Source of the DNA: Putridiphycobacter sp045107045
Lineage (GTDB): Bacteria; Bacteroidota; Bacteroidia; Flavobacteriales_D; Crocinitomicaceae
Length of the DNA: 64,000 nucleotides
Assembly: GCA_045107045.1 (NCBI GenBank)
Contig: JBGCFR010000012.1
Span: 1-64,000, forward strand
Direction of reading: 5' to 3'
The notes under the pieces were generated by a model. It was given only the letters and a program-made list of their open reading frames with translations, was not told the origin of the DNA and ran no database searches. The translations under genes were made by a program, and so were the position numbers. Below, piece by piece: positions 33,075 to 43,400 of the stretch (position 1 is its first letter; every line of letters begins with the position of its first letter).

Positions 33075-35780
33075 TCATTGCTCAATTTTTATACTTTCTG
33101 CTTGACTGGCTTTTTCTTTAGCTTCCGCTGCTTTTAATTTTTCAAAAAACTTATTAGTATGCTTCTTATTCTTTGGTTTCATTTTCTTCGTTTCATTCTT
33201 CGGATTTAAAACTTCAATTTCTTGGTCTTCATCATACATAATAAATTCCATTGCTTTTGATTCCTCCTTACCAATAGCCTTTACTGTAGTATCTTTACCA
33301 AACAAACCAAGTTCAGATTTTAGAATAGCTTTCATATTATCTTTCTCCTCTAGCATGTTCTCTTTGACATTTTCATTTCTAAAATCCTTATCTAAACTAT
33401 AAACTGGTTCATCAATATTACCTGACATTCCAAGATAGATTTTCCATCCTAATCCATCATCCTCAACCTTCCCAAACTCTGTATATTCCGGTTTAGTTTT
33501 AAGTTCTCTAAATCTAAATCCGAAATGATAATCAATATCATTATTAAAATGATGCCATCCAGCTAGTGTAATATCCATAGCACTTGACTTTATATCCATT
33601 TTGGGAATGACAATTCGACCATTTTCAATTAGTATTTCATTTTTCAATGTTTCAAATTGAATATTCATTAATTTTTCCTCAAAATTATTGATGTGTTTAT
33701 TTAAAGCTAGTTTAAGTGCTTTATTCGTCCTCATATAATCTGTAATGTCAGACATTATAGGTAGCTCTTTTAATGCTCCATTTGTTATGATGACATCATT
33801 CTTAACCCAAATTTTATCCATAGTGATATTAAAGTATTGGTCAAATACTAATGCCATATCAATTTCGCCCTTAGTACTTCCTTCAATATTTTCACTCGTA
33901 ACTGTGGCCTGATCAAAATTATCCCATTCGGCAAAGAGTTGTTTTACGTTTATCCCATTAAATCTAAATTTACCTTCAATACTATTTCCCTTTTCTAATA
34001 GATTATCTAATTTCAACTGTCCGCTTATATTCCCATTTAGAGTTGACAAATTAAAATGCTGAACAGTTAGAGATCTATCTACCATAAGCAATTTACCTTC
34101 AATAGTTTTGAAATTATGATTGTCCCAATCCAGTGATTTGACATTTAATTCTAAATTTAAGCTAATCGCATCTGTCAACTCAAAGGTAGTTTGTGCTTTT
34201 TCATTGTTAGAGTTTTCTTTATTATTGCCTAAGAAATCATTTAGCAGGATATAGTTAGACTCTAGAGTTGCTATAACCCCAAGAGGGCTGACACCTTCAA
34301 TGTAGGGGATGAAATCTTTTAGTGCACCATTTAGCAAAAGGTCAGAATTTTGCGTGTGTATTGAAATATTTTTTGCTGCTGCATCATCTCCATTTACGAT
34401 AATGTCTCCATTGATATTCTGATATAGAACATTGTCATCTATTCCTTTATATGCTAAATTTTTTAAGTTAAATCGTCCTTTAGTCTCACTGATATCAAAT
34501 AAATGTGGGTTAAATTGAATGTCTTTAAATTGAATAGCATATGTTGTATGAAAATCTACCAATCCAGTTAATGTGTCAATATTTGGAATCTGAAAGAACT
34601 GGTTAAAATTGTCTAAATTGATAAGGCCAGATATCTCTCCTTTAAAAGTAGGTACAGCAAAATCAATTAAATTGGTATTACCTTCAATATGGCTGCCTAA
34701 CAAATTCATTTTCAACTGATCAAATTTCAATATCTCAGGTCTCTTTGGCTGAGCATTATTATATGACCCTTTAATAGATATATTAGTAATAGTAAGCTGT
34801 TTTTCTATTTGGGTGACTTTGCCATCATCTATTGCAAAACTTGCAGAGATACTCGGCATTGCTGTTTTTTCTAAAGGACCATTAATTTTTGCATTAAAAG
34901 TGACTTTTCCTTCGCCTTTATATGCATTTGCAATTTCAATCGAATTATTTAGAATAGATTTTGACAAATTATCTAAGTCAATCCCGTCTCCATCTATAGT
35001 TAAATCAATAAAATCATTTTTAATTTTGCCTTCAATTTTAAAGGGCATTTCCTCAATTGTCAATTCACCCTTTTTAAAATGGTAAATTTGAGAATCTGTA
35101 TTAATGTTTAAAACTAAATTGAGGGAAGCCTCCTTTTGACTAATGATGGAAAAGGAATTCGTTTTTAGTTGATGGATAAAAAGATCAGAACTAGCTTTCA
35201 ATTCATACTCCGATTGGTTAAAGTTACCTTTAATTTTGGCTGTTTTTATGTTGAATTCGTAAAACTGCTTTGTGGCAATATTGGCATATTCGAAATAGAT
35301 ATCATATAACTTAAACCTGTCAACCGCAAATTCAAAATTACTTTTTGTAGAGTCATTTCTAGCTTTGGTGATATTATAATTAATTTCACCATTTTTTGCC
35401 GTTTTAATTTTAACTACGGCTTGATTCGTCTCTATGTTTTTTACACTATAGTTTTCATTATAGATGTCTAGTAGACTAAAGCTTAAATACAAGTTTTTTG
35501 CGTAAAAGAGTGTGTCATCACTTTCTATCGTTTTATAATTATCAAGAATAATTACTTTTTGAAAATCCAATGAGGCATAGGGAAAACTTGATAAAAAGGC
35601 CACCTCAATATCTTGGACATCTACCTTAACGGCAAGGTGCTTGTTAATTTCAGAAACAGCATATTCCTTAATGTCTTTTTCGTAAACCTTTAATAAAATA
35701 GTAATGATAGTGACTAGCAACAAGAATGCAAAACCTCCCCATAGGAAAAACTTCTTGATGAAACGCCACACTTTTTTCAT
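33075..35780 (-). CDS. AsmA-like inner-membrane protein
   Basis: 901 residues: one N-terminal membrane anchor (~13-31), an AsmA N-terminal domain (KDIKEYAVSEINKHLAVKV) and a very long strand-rich part as in AsmA/TamB-like bridge proteins, with LLLNGALKDF, GNISGQLKLDNLL and ILIENGRIVIPKMDIKSSAMDITLAGWH toward the end. The C-terminal ~90 residues are charged and probably disordered (KKMKPKNKKHTNKF). AsmA-like proteins are thought to carry or regulate lipids between the membranes. Monocistronic, 93 bp upstream of the histidine kinase on the same strand. Confidence 0.85.
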   Translation of the reverse strand: MKKVWRFIKKFFLWGGFAFLLLVTIITILLKVYEKDIKEYAVSEINKHLAVKVDVQDIEVAFLSSFPYASLDFQKVIILDNYKTIESDDTLFYAKNLYLSFSLLDIYNENYSVKNIETNQAVVKIKTAKNGEINYNITKARNDSTKSNFEFAVDRFKLYDIYFEYANIATKQFYEFNIKTAKIKGNFNQSEYELKASSDLFIHQLKTNSFSIISQKEASLNLVLNINTDSQIYHFKKGELTIEEMPFKIEGKIKNDFIDLTIDGDGIDLDNLSKSILNNSIEIANAYKGEGKVTFNAKINGPLEKTAMPSISASFAIDDGKVTQIEKQLTITNISIKGSYNNAQPKRPEILKFDQLKMNLLGSHIEGNTNLIDFAVPTFKGEISGLINLDNFNQFFQIPNIDTLTGLVDFHTTYAIQFKDIQFNPHLFDISETKGRFNLKNLAYKGIDDNVLYQNINGDIIVNGDDAAAKNISIHTQNSDLLLNGALKDFIPYIEGVSPLGVIATLESNYILLNDFLGNNKENSNNEKAQTTFELTDAISLNLELNVKSLDWDNHNFKTIEGKLLMVDRSLTVQHFNLSTLNGNISGQLKLDNLLEKGNSIEGKFRFNGINVKQLFAEWDNFDQATVTSENIEGSTKGEIDMALVFDQYFNITMDKIWVKNDVIITNGALKELPIMSDITDYMRTNKALKLALNKHINNFEEKLMNIQFETLKNEILIENGRIVIPKMDIKSSAMDITLAGWHHFNNDIDYHFGFRFRELKTKPEYTEFGKVEDDGLGWKIYLGMSGNIDEPVYSLDKDFRNENVKENMLEEKDNMKAILKSELGLFGKDTTVKAIGKEESKAMEFIMYDEDQEIEVLNPKNETKKMKPKNKKHTNKFFEKLKAAEAKEKASQAESIKIEQ

Positions 35781-35926
35781 AGTACCTTTTTAGTTTTTTT
35801 GCATAGCCTAACAATAAATGCTATTTATCTTAACTAAGCAAAGCTATAGTAATATAGCGCTGAAAAGGGGAATATGGTTACAGGTTTTCAACTAAAAAAC
35901 GTTAATTGAAACTCCTAAAAAGGATA

Positions 35927-36292
35927 TCAATCCCAAAAATCATCAATATCTCTTCTGTCTTTTTTTGTTGGACGACCAGAGCCCTGGTGTCGATAATATT
36001 GTTGATTGGCTTGAATTGTTTTATACTTTTCAATTTCTTCAACAGGAGTGATATTGATAATAAAAGTGTCTACTAACTTAGGGCCTACTCTTTTTTCATT
36101 CAATTCCAAAACCTTATACTGAAATAAAATGCCGGATTTTTTAATTGTAACAATGTCGTTAATCTTAACTGCTTTCGAAGTTTTCACAATGGCATCATTT
36201 ATTAATACTCGCCCTTTTTTAACTGCGTCCGCAGCAATTGATCTAGTTTTAAACAACCTGACTGACCAAATAAATTTATCTATTCGAGACAT
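35927..36292 (-). CDS. S4-domain RNA-binding protein (HSP15-like)
   Basis: 121 residues beginning with an S4 domain (MSRIDKFIWSVRLFKTRSIAADAVKKGRVLIND, ~1-60). The rest resembles Hsp15, which binds 50S subunits carrying stalled nascent chains. The C-terminus is basic and charged (RHQGSGRPTKKDRRDIDDFWD), as in Bacteroidota homologues. The start ATG at 36292 overlaps the end of the O-antigen ligase gene by 17 bp; last gene of a four-gene cluster. Confidence 0.88.
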   Translation of the reverse strand: MSRIDKFIWSVRLFKTRSIAADAVKKGRVLINDAIVKTSKAVKINDIVTIKKSGILFQYKVLELNEKRVGPKLVDTFIINITPVEEIEKYKTIQANQQYYRHQGSGRPTKKDRRDIDDFWD

Positions 36293-37841
36293 CTTTTCGA
36301 GACTTAAATACTGTTAGACTATAAAACAGCGCAAAAATAGTAACACCCGCTTGAGTTTCCAGCATATCCTGCCATAAAAATGAAAACCCAAAGGCTATCA
36401 GTACAACACATAATAGATAATCGCACGTTTTTAAATACTTGAAAAATGGTAATGCCCATAGCAATAAAACGGCTATAAAACCAGCTACACCATGACTAAT
36501 CCAAATCGTCATGAATTGGTTGTGACTTCTGTGTCTATTTTCAATTTTTAATAAGCTATGCTCTTTTTCGTATTCTTTATCAAAAGCTAATTGAACATCT
36601 CCAACGCCAACACCAGTTAGCCAATGCTCTTTTAAAATGCTGCCTGCTGCCAATAGGTGCAACTGTCTTTGAATTATAGAGTTTCCATTTGGGTCTCCAT
36701 TGGAGCGTAATAGAAATAACTGCATTTTTAAGTCTTGAATTTTCTCAACAATTCCGCGGTCAAACCTATAACTAGAAAATCCTTTTTCAATATTTCGAAT
36801 ATCACTATCGTCGAGTTTTGTAAACCCAACTGAATCCTTTCTTAAGCCCATTGAAGTCATATATCTATAAATTGTTCCTTCAATAGGATGTCCTTTTCTA
36901 TCTAAACTATCAAAATGAACTTTAGAACGCATTTTCCAAGCTTTACGGCATTCCTTTTCAGAAATATATAAGTATACTAACTTCCCATCTTCACTTATTT
37001 TAGTATTCTTTTGATGGTAATATCCATTATGATTAGCGGTATATAATTCTAATTTGGAATAGTCAACTTTAGGTACTACAATAGGTGCTTTTTGCCAAAA
37101 ATAGAACAGTCCAATCAACATTGTTAAGGTAATTCCAACTAAACCTAGACCTAGAACTCTTTTTAAAATTTTATTTTCAAGGTGTTTAATCCAATATATA
37201 AGTGATAAAATTGATAAGATAATAAAAAGTCCGTAACCATTTACGACTTGAGATTTATATTGATAAAACATTAACCAAATGATTATTGGCCATATCAGTA
37301 GTGGCGACCACTTTCCTTTTAGCCACATATAATATAAGAAAAATATACCCATATTTACTAAGATAGAAAACCTAACATGTGAAATAAATCTAGACATTTG
37401 TCGCAAATCAACAGCTTCGTTTATGTGTGATTGGAATTGGAAATAATTCCAAATTGATGTAAACAAAATAGTTGCAAGAAAAATATAGAGGATAAAATAA
37501 AAGTGTTTCTTTTCAATTGCTGAACTTGTGCTAAGTACAAGTGGTATTACAATTAGCGGCAACTTAACTCTTAAATCATGTATTCCGTAGGCTATGTTTT
37601 CACTCCAAATTAGAGATAGGGCGGCAAAGGCAAAAAGAAAAATAAATACCCAACCTATTTTTTCATCTAATAATCTTTCCCACTTTTCAGCAAATTGACC
37701 CTCAATTAACCAATTAACAAATAGCAAAAGGGTAGCAATACTCATAAACGCATTAGATGTAGACACACCTATTGCTAAAACTGATAACGCAATTAATCGG
37801 ATATATAAATGTACGGGCGCTTTAAACCACTTGTTGAGCAT
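36276..37841 (-). CDS. O-antigen ligase family (WaaL-like) membrane protein
   Basis: 521 residues, about ten transmembrane helices, and one large extracytoplasmic segment (~255-430) with IENRHRSHNQFMTIW near its end; the H-N pair is the conserved WaaL site that handles undecaprenyl-linked glycan. The loop is unusually long (about 170 residues) and contains ISEKECRKAWKMRS. Substrates in the family range from O-antigen to exopolysaccharide and glycoproteins. It lies between the S41 protease and S4 genes rather than in a glycan cluster, so the glycan cannot be inferred. Confidence 0.82.
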   Translation of the reverse strand: MLNKWFKAPVHLYIRLIALSVLAIGVSTSNAFMSIATLLLFVNWLIEGQFAEKWERLLDEKIGWVFIFLFAFAALSLIWSENIAYGIHDLRVKLPLIVIPLVLSTSSAIEKKHFYFILYIFLATILFTSIWNYFQFQSHINEAVDLRQMSRFISHVRFSILVNMGIFFLYYMWLKGKWSPLLIWPIIIWLMFYQYKSQVVNGYGLFIILSILSLIYWIKHLENKILKRVLGLGLVGITLTMLIGLFYFWQKAPIVVPKVDYSKLELYTANHNGYYHQKNTKISEDGKLVYLYISEKECRKAWKMRSKVHFDSLDRKGHPIEGTIYRYMTSMGLRKDSVGFTKLDDSDIRNIEKGFSSYRFDRGIVEKIQDLKMQLFLLRSNGDPNGNSIIQRQLHLLAAGSILKEHWLTGVGVGDVQLAFDKEYEKEHSLLKIENRHRSHNQFMTIWISHGVAGFIAVLLLWALPFFKYLKTCDYLLCVVLIAFGFSFLWQDMLETQAGVTIFALFYSLTVFKSRKDVSNR

Positions 37842-37844
37842 GCA

Positions 37845-39497
37845 TTAATTTTGGATATTGAGTATGCTATTATAACGGTTTTTATCGTTTAATATTTTAA
37901 CTGCTTCCAAAATATAATTATCATTCAACAAAGATTGCTGAATTCTACCTGTTTGGAAATAATATCGCCCAATAATTTCATTTTCCAATAATTCGACTAT
38001 TTCCGATTTAAATTTTTCAAGATCATCTTCTTTTGAAGGTTGATATGCCAGGCTTAACTGGTTAAATAAAGCCTCATTTTCGGAAAAAACACCTTCTTCT
38101 TCTGCCTGTTTCTTCAATGCCTCCATCATATCACTTGAAGCGGCGCTATAATCAAATTCAGTGGCAAGAACCATTGTCTTAAAATCATTAAAGTCGCTTT
38201 CAGTTAATTTAAAATCAGTTGGTATTGCAATACTTGAATGTGAAATTTTATATTGTGTTGCATAGTTAAAGATTAGATTTTCCAAAACTAGGATAGATGT
38301 TAGTCTGCTGTATAATTCTTCTTGTATAATTACATCTGGCTCAACCCCTCTTCCATCAATAACTGTTCTGCCGTTTTTGGTTTTAAACTTCTTTAAATCC
38401 TCTTCTGAGACTTCATTGGCGTGCTCTCCAATCTTTTTAGTTGAATAGTCTAGCTTTTGAATACAGCGTCCACTCGGCGTATAATATTTAGCTATAGTTA
38501 CTTTAATTTTTGCATTATATTTCAAATCCAATGGGCGCTGAACAAGTCCTTTTCCAAAGCTCGTTCGCCCTACAATTACAGCTCTATCTAGGTCTTGCAA
38601 TGCGCCTGAAACTATTTCACTGGCTGAAGCTGATCCTTCATCAACTAAAACTACAATCGGAATCTCTTTATTTACTGGCTTTGCTCTGGCAGTGTAGGAT
38701 TGATTAACACCTTCCATTCGGCCCTTTATTTCAACAATATCAGATCCTTTTTCTACGAAAAAATTGACAATTTGATTGGCTTGCATTAAGAGCCCACCCC
38801 CATTTCCTCTTAGGTCGATTATCAATTTTTCAATGCCATCTGATTTTTCTAATTTATTGTATGCATCTAAAATTTCCTTTGCGGCTGTTTGTGTAAATGA
38901 ATTAAGTTTAATATATCCAATCTTGTCAGCAACCATGCCAGAATAGGGTACAGGCCCCATCTTAATTTCTTCACGAATTAGTGTAAAGTCCTTCAAATCA
39001 TCATTTCGTCTTACTTTAATTTTTACCGGCTTTCCTGGTTGACCTTTTAATTTGGTAGATATTTCTGAGGATGATAAATCTTCTACATTTTTGCCATCAA
39101 TTTCAACAAAAATGTCTCCTGCAATTATTCCTGCTTTTTGTGCTGGAAAATTTTCATGAGGGTCAATAACCATTACTTCTTCTTTCACTTGTCTTATAAT
39201 CGCTCCAATTCCTCCATACTGACCAGTAGTCATTAGCTTATAGTCTTCCATTTTTGACTCAGGAATAAAATTAGTGTACGGGTCCAATTCTGCTAACATA
39301 GCTTCAATTCCACTACGCATTAACTCGCCCGGATTTGGTTCATCAACATAATATAGATCAACATTTTTATAAACCATTTCGAATAGCTCAAGGTTCTTTA
39401 AAATCTCAAAATCTATATCATATTCTGGCATTTCTTGTGCCGAAGTTGAAATAGATAGTACCAATCCAATAATGATAAAAAATTGCTTTATTTTCAT
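37845..39497 (-). CDS. C-terminal processing protease, S41 family
   Basis: 550 residues: signal peptide (1-20), helical N-terminal part with LDPYTNFIPESKMEDYK, PDZ domain (~88-170; GQYGGIGAI, AQKAGIIAGDIFVEIDG), then the S41 core. Ser291 in DEGSASASEI and Lys316 in GRTSFGKGLVQ form the catalytic dyad, 25 residues apart as in Tsp/CtpA. Residues ~410-550 are a helical C-terminal extension typical of Bacteroidota members. It starts one base after the rnpA stop and is followed three bases later by the ligase gene. Confidence 0.93.
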   Translation of the reverse strand: MKIKQFFIIIGLVLSISTSAQEMPEYDIDFEILKNLELFEMVYKNVDLYYVDEPNPGELMRSGIEAMLAELDPYTNFIPESKMEDYKLMTTGQYGGIGAIIRQVKEEVMVIDPHENFPAQKAGIIAGDIFVEIDGKNVEDLSSSEISTKLKGQPGKPVKIKVRRNDDLKDFTLIREEIKMGPVPYSGMVADKIGYIKLNSFTQTAAKEILDAYNKLEKSDGIEKLIIDLRGNGGGLLMQANQIVNFFVEKGSDIVEIKGRMEGVNQSYTARAKPVNKEIPIVVLVDEGSASASEIVSGALQDLDRAVIVGRTSFGKGLVQRPLDLKYNAKIKVTIAKYYTPSGRCIQKLDYSTKKIGEHANEVSEEDLKKFKTKNGRTVIDGRGVEPDVIIQEELYSRLTSILVLENLIFNYATQYKISHSSIAIPTDFKLTESDFNDFKTMVLATEFDYSAASSDMMEALKKQAEEEGVFSENEALFNQLSLAYQPSKEDDLEKFKSEIVELLENEIIGRYYFQTGRIQQSLLNDNYILEAVKILNDKNRYNSILNIQN

Positions 39498-39498
39498 T

Positions 39499-39909
39499 TT
39501 AATTAATTTTGCTAATGTTCTGTTTTAACTCACTTAAAAGTAAGACTATTTTTTTTTCAATAAAGTCATATGACTCCTTTTCTTTTCCAATATAGACTAA
39601 AAACAATGCCAGCTTTTTATTTTGATTATTCACCAATTCAATAAGGTCTGATTTATTTAGTCTGTATGCTTCTCTAATTTGACGCTTCAATCGGTTTCTT
39701 TTCACCGCTAGTTTAACTTTTCTTTTTGGCACCGCAGTAACAATTTGAACTGGAAAATTAACTCCCTTATCTTCTTTCACCTCTATATAATTCAAAATAA
39801 ACGGATAGCTTTTAATTTTTAATCCGCTTGCATAGATGTCTTCAATAGTCTTCTTTGAAGTTAATTTCTCATGCTTCGAAAAAGAAAAACGATTTAGTTT
39901 GGAGGTCAT
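39499..39909 (-). CDS. rnpA: Ribonuclease P protein component
   Basis: 136 residues from ATG 39909 (MTSKLNRFSFSKHEKL; a TTG nine bases earlier is rejected). The signature AVKRNRLKRQIREAYR is the RNA-binding RNR motif. It assists the RNase P RNA in trimming tRNA 5' ends. rpmH, its neighbour in many phyla, is not adjacent; here rnpA opens a cluster with the S41 protease, a common arrangement in Bacteroidota. Confidence 0.95.
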   Translation of the reverse strand: MTSKLNRFSFSKHEKLTSKKTIEDIYASGLKIKSYPFILNYIEVKEDKGVNFPVQIVTAVPKRKVKLAVKRNRLKRQIREAYRLNKSDLIELVNNQNKKLALFLVYIGKEKESYDFIEKKIVLLLSELKQNISKIN

Positions 39910-40023
39910 TATTAACAAAGGTAATGATTAGCTTGGATGTAAAGTTAAAATACTTAAACTGTCGATAAAGATATCGCCAGATCAGTCATTTTCAGCTGAA
40001 ATTGAACTATCAATAATTTTAGA

Positions 40024-40473
40024 CTATCTTTTATTTTTAAAAAAATCTTGTAAAATGTTTTGACACAGTTCTGCATAAATACCACCTTTAATGATTGTTT
40101 TCGGATGATAAATATTTTCTTTTATCCGTCCAGCACCCCGCCGGGGATCTGATGCTCCATAAACAATATTAGAGATTTGTGACCAAGCCAGAGCACCTGC
40201 ACACATAACACAAGGCTCTAAGGTGACGTATAAAGTGCAATCTTTTAAATATTTAGCTCCTAGATATTCGGCTGCAGCTGTTATAGCCTGCATTTCAGCA
40301 TGAGCGGTCACATCATTTAATCTCTCAGTATAATTATGGGCCTTTGCTATAATAGTATTTGTACTATTTGATACCACAATTGCTCCCACAGGAACTTCAT
40401 CTTGCTCAAATGCCATTTTTGCCTGTAAATAAGCCTGCTTCATAAAGTACTCTGGTGTATAAACGTCTATCAT
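40024..40473 (-). CDS. tadA: tRNA-specific adenosine deaminase TadA
   Basis: 149 residues from ATG 40473 (MIDVYTPEYFMKQA); a longer reading to 40539 only runs back into the previous gene. Zinc and catalytic motif His58-x-Glu60 (TAHAEM) with PCVMC (Cys88, Cys91). It converts the A34 wobble base of tRNA-Arg to inosine. The start overlaps the stop of the alpha-2-macroglobulin gene by one base (TAATG), indicating coupled translation. Confidence 0.94.
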   Translation of the reverse strand: MIDVYTPEYFMKQAYLQAKMAFEQDEVPVGAIVVSNSTNTIIAKAHNYTERLNDVTAHAEMQAITAAAEYLGAKYLKDCTLYVTLEPCVMCAGALAWSQISNIVYGASDPRRGAGRIKENIYHPKTIIKGGIYAELCQNILQDFFKNKR

Positions 40474-43400
40474 TATTTTGCTTTTATACTTAAACGTATG
40501 CCATTCGAATGAGAAGTGAATTCTGGTGCGTACATGCATTGAATGGTAGCTATTCCATTTGAGAAATCACCAATTTGTTCAGCCCGTAAATCATATTCAA
40601 ATACATATGTCCCTTTTGGGATATAGTCGAAAAAGAAATTTGTTGCTGCATCTTTTGTGGCTTGATAATATCCTAAACCGCCCTGATATTTATACTTAGA
40701 AATAACACTAATTGGCTCAAAACCGGAGGCACGCATATCCTTCATATGTACATATTCAAGATTTCTATCAGTACGTAATTCTATACGTATTCTCACCTTG
40801 TCTCCAATTTCAATGCTATTCATATCAGTGATTGTTTTCAGCTTTTCACCACGATCAGACAACTCAATTTTATGAATTGATTTGTCTAATTTTAAAGGTG
40901 TTTTTGCAAAGGTTATTTTATCTAACTGTTCAAAATACTGCCAATACATTGCCCCCCAAGCGGGGCCAGAACTTTCTTTTACAACTTTAACATCTGCCAT
41001 TTTAGAAGAGATTTCGTTCTGATTCCATTTAGTTTTAAAATAACCAGTCCCTGCTTCTGGTTTTACATTATATGGGTTAGAGGATACCTCTTTCACATAC
41101 TCTATTGCTTTTCCACCTATTTTAATCTGGACCAATTGATCTGTTGCCAGCAAATCTAATCCATTTAGCAATAAAGCATATACAGCTTCGGCTGTTTGTT
41201 TAGTGGTTTTCCAATGGGTTGTTTGCTTCTCTTTTAAGAGCCACATTTTTAATTGCTCAACAGACGGCATATCCTCCATTTCATTAAAAAATTCAATCAT
41301 TAAAGCCTGTGTTTCAATCGGTGCTTGATACCAGTAAAAACCAGATGTATAGGATTTCCAATACATTCCAAACTCCTCATTAATAATGGCATTATCCTTT
41401 AATGATTTATAGATATCTGAAGCCAAAGTAGTCATACTCATTCTCTTTGCTGCTAATCCAATCATTCCTTTAGCGTAAATATTAAATTCTAACCAATACT
41501 TTTCTGATTGATTTTTGTAATAGTTAACCGCTTCTTCAGTAGCCTTGTTCAATTTAATATCTGTAAAATAAGAACGCATATATAAATATTGAATTTGTGT
41601 ATAACCTAAATGGTTATTCTTTAGATAAGATTCTGGGTGGTATTTTTTTAATCTTTCTAAATCTTTTACTATTTCTCTATCTAAATACCGAACTCCTTTT
41701 TCAACCATTTGGCGAACCGAGCGATCTTCTTTAATAGCAGATATTCCCAAAACATCTAAATGACCCAAGCCAGTAATAATGTGTTGTGTGATATATCGAT
41801 TGTCACGCATACCAGGAAACCAAGCCCAACCTCCACTATTAGATTGCGTCTTAATGGTTTTAGATAATGCCTTTGCCAATTCTCCATTCATTCTATTTAA
41901 ATCAAGTAATACTGATAGATTTCGTTTTGTTTCAGACTCACTTTTTGCATTTAGCACCCAAGGTGTTTCTTCAAGCATTAATGACTTTAATTCCTGATTT
42001 TTATTCAAATTAGATAAAAATGCTTCAGGCGACTCTGTTTGCCATTTGTCAATAATTGCTTTGATTTTAGGTTTGCTATTTAATACATGAGTGGCTATTG
42101 CATTAGCATAATACCTTGTAAAAGTTTGTTCAGCACATTCATATGGGTATTCCATCATATACGGCATGGCTTGAAGCGCATACCATGCAGGATTGCTTGT
42201 GTATTCTAAAGTTAATTGATGATGCTTTAGGCTTGTACTATTATTATTTTTAAGTTTATTAAATGTAAAGGACTTACTCCCTTTTCCGCTTATGGGCATT
42301 GGCATAGATTCTGTCACCATCATTCTATTTGAAAGAATAGGTAATACATTTTCTTCACCATCAGAGTGATTAAGTGACTGTGCTATGATTTGATATTTTA
42401 CAGCAGTCACTTCATCCGAAATACTTAAATTCCATGAAATTTGTGTATTTCCTTCAGCATCAACGGAAAATGGTTGCACAACATTCAACTGTGTAAACTG
42501 GCTAGTGATATCTTTTTCTGTAACTGGATCTATCAGTTTAATTGTGGCTGTGCCATTAATGTCCTTTACAGATATGTTAGCAATTTTGGTTGAGATAGTA
42601 ATCCGATCGTTTTCTCGAAAAAACCGTGGCATATTTGGCATTACCATTAAGTCCTTTTGGGTCACTAATTCTTTCTCAACCAAACCAATTTCTAGTGTTT
42701 TGCTGTGTGCTAAGCCTATAAAACGCCATTTAGTTAAACTCTCTGGCATAGTAAATTTAATTCGAATCTCTCCAGCTTCATTGGTATGTAATTGCGGATA
42801 GAAAAAAGCCGTTTCATTAAAGTTAGTTCTTGGTTGTATACTTTTAGCTTCAGTTTCAACTGGCTTTCCATCATCATCACGCTCTGGTTCTTCTAGTTCA
42901 TTACTGTTAGCTAAATCTGCAACTGGAGATGGTGCTCCTGGTGATTCTTTTTTGTTGGCCTTAGCTACTTTATATTCTCCTTCAGATGGGGCACCATCTT
43001 CAGTGGACATATCCATCACCGCACCTGCTAGTGAAGGTTCAGATTCTCTATAAAGTCCTGCTCTTCCATAACTATATGAATTATAACCAAAAGTATTTAA
43101 GTACGGATCTTGTCGGTGCGGACTATTAAGAGATTGATTCCAATAATAATTAACATTACTCCCTGATACCTGTCCAAATCCAATTGGGCTGCTCCAAGAT
43201 TTAACAGAGGTATATGGTTTGAAAAGAGAAAACCCGAAGCTATTTTTTGTGAATAGTTCATCTAAAGATGCATCATATAAAGTGGCTAATAGTTCGGCTT
43301 GAGCTTTTTCATTTTTGGCATTTTTTACAAGTAGTGTCCATTCTTCATCTTGTCCTGGTTTTAATTTGTCTCTAAATGATTCCAAAGAAATATCAAGATG

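Noticed and set aside
40474..40539. 22-residue N-terminal extension of TadA
   Set aside because: It lies in the coding sequence of the alpha-2-macroglobulin gene, and MIDVYTPEYF at 40473 matches normal TadA length.
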